17,172 nucleotides of DNA from NCBI GenBank assembly GCA_937864255.1, contig CALMIT010000744.1, positions 1 through 17,172 of the forward strand, in the 5' to 3' direction. Below the pieces are notes generated by a model. It ran no database searches, had not been told where the DNA came from, and was given only the letters and a program-made list of their open reading frames with translations. A program made the translations under genes and the position numbers. This document shows, piece by piece, positions 13,503-17,172 of this stretch. Every line of letters begins with the position of its first letter. Position 1 is the first letter of the stretch. The stretch is from an uncultured Saprospiraceae bacterium (lineage in GTDB: Bacteria > Bacteroidota > Bacteroidia > Chitinophagales > Saprospiraceae).

Positions 13503-14114
13503 ATGGCAAGATATACTGGACCAAAAACAAAAAAAGCAAGATCATTCGGTGAAGCCATATACGGACCGAGCAGTGCATTTGAAAAGAAAAAATATCCTCC
13601 GGGACAACATGGCTTGGCAAAAAAGCGTAAGCAAAAATCTGATTATGCTTTGCAGTTGATGGAAAAGCAAAAAGCCAAATACACTTATGGTGTTTTGGAA
13701 AGACAATTCCGCAATACTTTTGAAAAAGCAAGCAGAAAAGGTGGTGTGACCGGTGAGGTGCTTTTGCAAATGCTGGAAGCGAGATTGGATAATACGGTAT
13801 TCAGATTAGGACTTGCGCGTACCCGCAGACAAGCTCGTCAACTAGTGGCTCATCGCCACGTTACTGTGAACGGGCATATTGTGAATATTCCTTCCTACCA
13901 GTTGAAACCCGGCGATGTGATAGGCGTAAGGGGCAAATCCAAAGAACTGGACGTAGTGAAAGAAAATGCGCATTCAAAATCAGAAGTAAGAAAACACTCC
14001 TGGTTGGAATACAATCCTGACAAAATCGAAGGTGTTTTCCTTTCATTTCCGTCTCGCGATCAAATACCTGAAAAGATTAACGAACAGCTCATTGTAGAGC
14101 TTTACTCCAAATAA
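13503..14114 (+). CDS. rpsD: 30S ribosomal protein S4, zinc-free form
   Basis: S4 is a primary 16S rRNA binder that nucleates 30S assembly and, in E. coli, represses the alpha operon. The 203-residue product starts MARYTGPKTKKARSFGEA, has PPGQHGLAKKRKQKSDYALQ (32-51), and an S4 RNA-binding domain at about 93-150 with RLDNTVFRLGLARTRRQARQ (94-113). It contains no cysteine at all, so the N-terminal zinc site of the C+ form is absent. A terminator-like hairpin follows its stop by 14 nt. Confidence 0.98.
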   Translation: MARYTGPKTKKARSFGEAIYGPSSAFEKKKYPPGQHGLAKKRKQKSDYALQLMEKQKAKYTYGVLERQFRNTFEKASRKGGVTGEVLLQMLEARLDNTVFRLGLARTRRQARQLVAHRHVTVNGHIVNIPSYQLKPGDVIGVRGKSKELDVVKENAHSKSEVRKHSWLEYNPDKIEGVFLSFPSRDQIPEKINEQLIVELYSK

Positions 14115-14128
14115 TAATGATTTTATTC

Positions 14129-14173
14129 CGGATTCGATAAGGTATTCCTTTATCGAATCCGCTTTTATATTTT
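14129..14173 (+). terminator. terminator-like hairpin between rpsD and rpoA
   Basis: CGGATTCGATAA (14129-14140) pairs perfectly with TTATCGAATCCG (14150-14161). Two more G-C pairs (14141-14142 with 14147-14148) close a TATT loop when T14149 is bulged. CTTTTATATTTTC follows at 14162-14173. This has the form of an intrinsic terminator, but it lies inside the alpha operon, 43 nt before rpoA. It may attenuate transcription into rpoA-rplQ or end the upstream transcript, in which case rpoA needs its own promoter; the only weak candidate is TATATTTT at 14166-14173, one base from TAnnTTTG. Confidence 0.7.
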
Positions 14174-14215
14174 CTCCATTTCCGTCGTTGTTCATTCTCA
14201 AAGCTAATTCTAATT

Positions 14216-15214
14216 ATGAGCATTCTCAATTTCCAAAAGCCTGACAAAATCGTACTTCAAAAAGCTGACGATTTCGAAGGAACATTTGAGTTTAAGCCGC
14301 TTGAGCCAGGTTTTGGCCAAACCATAGGAAATTCTCTCCGTAGAGTTCTTCTTTCTTCCCTCGAAGGTTTTGCTATTTCAGCAGTAAGGATTGCAGGTGT
14401 GGAACACGAGTTTTCTACGATCAGAGGCGTGGTGGAAGATGTGGTGGATATTATTTTGAATTTGAAACAAATTCGTTTCAAACAACTAATTTCGGATGAT
14501 GAAATTTCTTCCGAAAAAATATACCTGACCATTAGCGGAAAAGAACAATTCCGTGCGGGTGATATCGAAGAATTTACCAATGTTTTCAAAATCATGAACC
14601 CCGATTTGCAGATATGCCAAATGGAGCCGTTCGTGAATCTTGAAATGGAACTTACCATCACCAAAGGTCGTGGTTATGTGCCTGCCGATGAAAATTTGCC
14701 AAAAGATTCGCCCATAGGCGTGATTCCGGTAGATGCGATTTATACGCCCATCAAAAATGTGGCTTACAGAGTAGAAAATACAAGGGTAGGACAGCGCACC
14801 GACTACGAAAAAGTTACCATCGAAATCAGAACAGACGGTACGATTCACCCGGAAGAAGCAGTAAAAGAAGCTTCCAGGATTTTGATTCAGCACCTGATGC
14901 TCATTACTGACGAAAATATCACTTTCGACGACGCTACCAGCAGACAAGACGACATCGTGGACGAGCACATCCTCCACATGCGCAAGCTGTTAAAAACTTC
15001 GCTGGAAGATTTGGATCTTTCTGTCAGAGCATATAACTGTCTGAAAGCTGCAAAAATCAACTCATTGGCTGATTTGGTGCGTTACGACACACACGAGCTT
15101 TTGAAGTTTAGAAACTTTGGTAAAAAATCGCTGGTAGAAATTGAAGAATTACTCCAGGATAAAGGCTTGACATTTGGCATGGACTTGTCAAAATACAAGC
15201 TCGACGAAGATTAA
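14216..15214 (+). CDS. rpoA: DNA-directed RNA polymerase subunit alpha
   Basis: The alpha dimer seeds RNA polymerase assembly and its C-terminal domain contacts UP-element DNA and activators. The 332-residue product has the dimerisation motif GQTIGNSLRRVLLSSL (34-49), GRGYVPA (151-157), and the C-terminal domain at about 260-322. There Arg271, Asn274 and Lys304 (in RAYNCLKAA and FGKKSLVEIEELL) match the E. coli DNA-contact residues Arg265, Asn268 and Lys298. Length is normal. It is set off from rpsD by a 101-nt spacer with a terminator-like hairpin and from rplQ by 151 nt, so its expression may be set apart from the ribosomal genes. Confidence 0.98.
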   Translation: MSILNFQKPDKIVLQKADDFEGTFEFKPLEPGFGQTIGNSLRRVLLSSLEGFAISAVRIAGVEHEFSTIRGVVEDVVDIILNLKQIRFKQLISDDEISSEKIYLTISGKEQFRAGDIEEFTNVFKIMNPDLQICQMEPFVNLEMELTITKGRGYVPADENLPKDSPIGVIPVDAIYTPIKNVAYRVENTRVGQRTDYEKVTIEIRTDGTIHPEEAVKEASRILIQHLMLITDENITFDDATSRQDDIVDEHILHMRKLLKTSLEDLDLSVRAYNCLKAAKINSLADLVRYDTHELLKFRNFGKKSLVEIEELLQDKGLTFGMDLSKYKLDED

Positions 15215-15365
15215 TATTTGATACGTTGGCTAATCAGCGGCTCCTTATATGGACTGACGCTGTAAGATTCAATCATTTTTTGTAATAACCCAGTAAGCAG
15301 AAGCGCGCCAACCGCACTAATTCATTCTGCTGAAAAGTGTTGCGAGGTTAAACTTATTTTTTAAA
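15215..15365 (+). promoter_or_regulatory. rpoA-rplQ spacer, possible rplQ leader
   Basis: This 151-nt spacer has no credible gene. It shows two inverted repeats: CAGCG 15235-15239 / CGCTG 15258-15262 and AGCAGAA 15296-15302 / TTCTGCT 15325-15331 (7 bp, 22-nt loop). AATATTTG at 15213-15220 is one base from the TAnnTTTG box. The A/T-rich end (TTATTTTTTAAA) runs into the rplQ ATG as with other genes here. A structured leader that controls L17 is possible but not shown. Confidence 0.35.
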
Positions 15366-15887
15366 ATGAGACACGGTAATAAGAACAACAATTTAAGTCG
15401 TAAGAAAGGCCACCGTAGAGCCTTGTTGATGAACCTTGCCAATGCTTTGGTGAGACACAAACGCATCAATACCACGCTTGCCAAAGCAAAAGCGCTCCGT
15501 ATTTATATGGAACCGCTGGTGACTAAAGGCAAAAATAATACGACACATTCGCGCAGGGTGGTGTTCAGCTATTTGCAGGATAAGCACTCCATTGACGAAC
15601 TTTTTGGACCAATAGCACAAAAAGTGGGCGACAGGCCGGGCGGTTATTTGAGGATCATCAAAATGGGATTCAGAAGAGGCGACGGTACGGATATGGCAAT
15701 GATTGAATTTGTTGATTTTAATGACGTGTACGTAAAAGGCGAGCCGAAAGGCGCCGGCAGTGAAAAAGAAGGCCGGAAAAGAACCCGCCGCAGTGGAAAA
15801 TCCAAAGCAGCAGAAACAACTGTTGCAGCAGCTACCGCTGCCGCAGCAACTGTGGCAGCAACGGAAGCCACAAGCGAAGAAGAATAG
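15366..15887 (+). CDS. rplQ: 50S ribosomal protein L17 with Ala-rich tail
   Basis: L17 sits near the exit tunnel on the 50S. The conserved domain covers residues 1-122: MRHGNKNNNLSRKKGHRRAL, LMNLANALVRHKRINTTLAK (21-40), AKALRIYMEPLVTKGK (41-56), and GGYLRIIKMGFRRGDGTDMA (92-111). Residues 126-173 add a basic stretch (KEGRKRTRRSGKSKAAE) then a low-complexity Ala/Thr/Val run ending ATSEEE. E. coli L17 is 127 long; tails like this are known in the phylum. The tail's DNA is rich in GCA/GCT/GCC codons. A terminator follows. Confidence 0.97.
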   Translation: MRHGNKNNNLSRKKGHRRALLMNLANALVRHKRINTTLAKAKALRIYMEPLVTKGKNNTTHSRRVVFSYLQDKHSIDELFGPIAQKVGDRPGGYLRIIKMGFRRGDGTDMAMIEFVDFNDVYVKGEPKGAGSEKEGRKRTRRSGKSKAAETTVAAATAAAATVAATEATSEEE

Positions 15888-15906
15888 TCAATATTTTGAT
15901 CAATAT

Positions 15907-15950
15907 AAAGCGGCGTCCGAAATACTTTCGGACGCCGCTTTTCATTTTTA
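15907..15950 (+). terminator. intrinsic terminator after rplQ
   Basis: A perfect 16-bp stem, with left arm 15907-15922 and right arm 15926-15941, encloses the loop TAC. The core CGGCGTCCG is G/C-rich, and TTTTCATTTTT follows (15939-15949). This is a strong intrinsic terminator and marks the end of the supercluster, 19 nt after the rplQ stop. The A-rich left flank is short, so bidirectional use is possible but not evident. Confidence 0.93.
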
Positions 15951-15995
15951 GAAAACCAATCGTAACCCCGCTATCACCGGCGCGTATCATTTTTG

Positions 15996-17172
15996 ATGAA
16001 TTCCAACGCTTTAGTTTTTGAAAAGTACGAAACTGTCATAGGTCTCGAAGTACACGTGCAATTGTCCACGAAGAGCAAGGTGTTTTGTGCCGACTCGGCG
16101 TCATTTGGCGATCAGCCTAATACCAATATCAGCGCGGTTTCGCTGGCATACCCGGGCACACTTCCCCGTTTAAACCGGAAAGCGGTTTTTTTTGCTGTCC
16201 GCCTGGGGTTAGCGCTAAACAGCCATATTGAGCACAAAAACTTTTTTGATCGTAAAAATTATTTCTACCCCGATCTTCCCAAAGGTTACCAGATCACGCA
16301 GGATCACAAGCCGGTTTGTGTGGGAGGCATTCTTCCAATTTATGTGGACGGGCAGTGGAAATCAATAAAAATTCATCACATACACCTCGAAGAAGATGCG
16401 GGGAAATCCATCCATGATCAATCTGATACAGATAGTTATGTAGATTTAAACAGGGCGGGCGTACCACTTTTGGAGATTGTGACGGAGCCTGATATGCGCA
16501 GCTCCGCAGAAGTGGAGGCTTTTATGGCGGCCATACGCCAGTTGGTACGTTATCTTGACATCAGTGACGGCAATATGGAAGAGGGTTCGCTGCGCTGCGA
16601 TTGTAATATTTCGATAAGAGAAAAAGGAAGCGGGAAATTGAACAACCGCTGTGAAGTAAAAAATTTGAACTCCATGAAATTTGCCCGCCGGGCGATAGAA
16701 TTTGAGACGCAGCGGCAAATTCAAATCGTAGAAAACGGTGAAAAAGTAGCACAACAAACTTTGTCATTTGATCCTTTGACTGGCACGACTGCACCCTTGC
16801 GTTCCAAAGAAAATGCGCATGATTACAGGTATTTTCCCGAACCCGATTTGCCACCGGTTTTGCTTTCTCATGATTTTGTCAAAGCAGAAAAGGAAAACCT
16901 CGGGTCGTTGCCCTGGGAAATGGTAGCAGAAATGACGGGTACGCACAATTTGCCTGTGGACGATGCGCTTTTACTATCGGAAGAAAAGCCGCTGGCGGTT
17001 TATTATCTTAATTTTTTAAAAGAAGGGGTGGATGCAAAAGCGGCAGCCAACCTGTTGATTCAAAAAATCCGACCTTACTTGCGCGAGCAGCGAATAGAAA
17101 TTGCTGATTTTCCACTTGATTTTCGACAATTAAGCGCATTTGTCGAGTTGATAAGTTCCGGCAAGGTGAGTA
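15996..17172 (+). CDS. gatB: Asp/Glu-tRNA(Asn/Gln) amidotransferase subunit B (partial)
   Basis: GatB is the kinase/tRNA-binding subunit of GatCAB, which turns Glu-tRNA(Gln) or Asp-tRNA(Asn) into the amidated form. ATG 15996 opens a frame that runs off the window after 392 codons; family members are about 480 long. Visible motifs: YETVIGLEVHVQLSTKSKVF (11-30), FDRKNYFYPDLPKGYQI (84-100), LEEDAGKSIHD (131-141), VDLNRAGVPLLEIVTEPD (149-166), SDGNMEEGSLRCDCNIS (190-206), EVKNLNS (220-226) and HDYRYFPEPDLP (275-286). The CPVC-type cysteine pair of many GatB proteins is replaced by SAVS (46-49). It follows the rplQ terminator, so a separate promoter is expected, but I see no clear box in the 45 nt between. 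Confidence 0.97.
   Translation, partial: MNSNALVFEKYETVIGLEVHVQLSTKSKVFCADSASFGDQPNTNISAVSLAYPGTLPRLNRKAVFFAVRLGLALNSHIEHKNFFDRKNYFYPDLPKGYQITQDHKPVCVGGILPIYVDGQWKSIKIHHIHLEEDAGKSIHDQSDTDSYVDLNRAGVPLLEIVTEPDMRSSAEVEAFMAAIRQLVRYLDISDGNMEEGSLRCDCNISIREKGSGKLNNRCEVKNLNSMKFARRAIEFETQRQIQIVENGEKVAQQTLSFDPLTGTTAPLRSKENAHDYRYFPEPDLPPVLLSHDFVKAEKENLGSLPWEMVAEMTGTHNLPVDDALLLSEEKPLAVYYLNFLKEGVDAKAAANLLIQKIRPYLREQRIEIADFPLDFRQLSAFVELISSGKVS

Noticed and set aside
15760..15951. 63-codon plus-strand frame over the rplQ tail and the terminator
   Set aside because: It is a frame shadow of the low-complexity Ala-rich tail and runs through a strong terminator hairpin.
15978..15998. TCATTTTG (15988-15995) as a promoter for gatB
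   Set aside because: It has one mismatch to TAnnTTTG and abuts the gatB ATG, so transcription would begin inside the coding region.

Overview
The window is one uninterrupted ribosomal-protein supercluster (S10, spc and alpha operons joined), all on the + strand. It opens inside rpsJ and closes inside gatB. Gene content and order, the zinc-free S14, S4 and L36, SecY followed directly by map-infA-rpmJ with no adk, the lack of Shine-Dalgarno sequences with A/T-rich tracts before starts, and two TAnnTTTG-type promoter boxes all point to phylum Bacteroidota. I cannot place it more finely with confidence; gatB directly after rplQ may help a curator.

Layout: rpsJ (3' end), rplC, rplD, rplW, rplB, rpsS, rplV, rpsC, rplP, rpmC, rpsQ (S10 block, 1-5560); rplN, rplX, rplE, rpsN, rpsH, rplF, rplR, rpsE, rpmD, rplO, secY (spc block, 5588-11311); map, infA, rpmJ, rpsM, rpsK, rpsD, rpoA, rplQ (alpha block, 11341-15887); a strong terminator at 15907-15950; then gatB (15996 to the edge). 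rpmD (59 aa) and rpmJ (38 aa) are short but clear. No stretch over 300 bases lacks a gene; the longest spacer is 172 nt (rpsJ-rplC).

The genes form one functional unit: large- and small-subunit proteins, the SecYEG channel that docks on the ribosome, methionine aminopeptidase that trims nascent chains, IF1, and the RNA polymerase alpha subunit. GatB, beyond the terminator, belongs to tRNA-dependent amidation and looks like a separate unit.

I see no mobile element, CRISPR array, tRNA, rRNA, or unknown gene system. What deserves a second look is in the spacers: a terminator-like hairpin between rpsD and rpoA, a long imperfect hairpin between rpmD and rplO, mutually exclusive short pairings before rplC and rplP, internal promoter candidates before rplP and infA, and short TTGAAA/TTTCAA-type inverted repeats close to several start codons. 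All of these are read by eye and none has been folded or compared by software.
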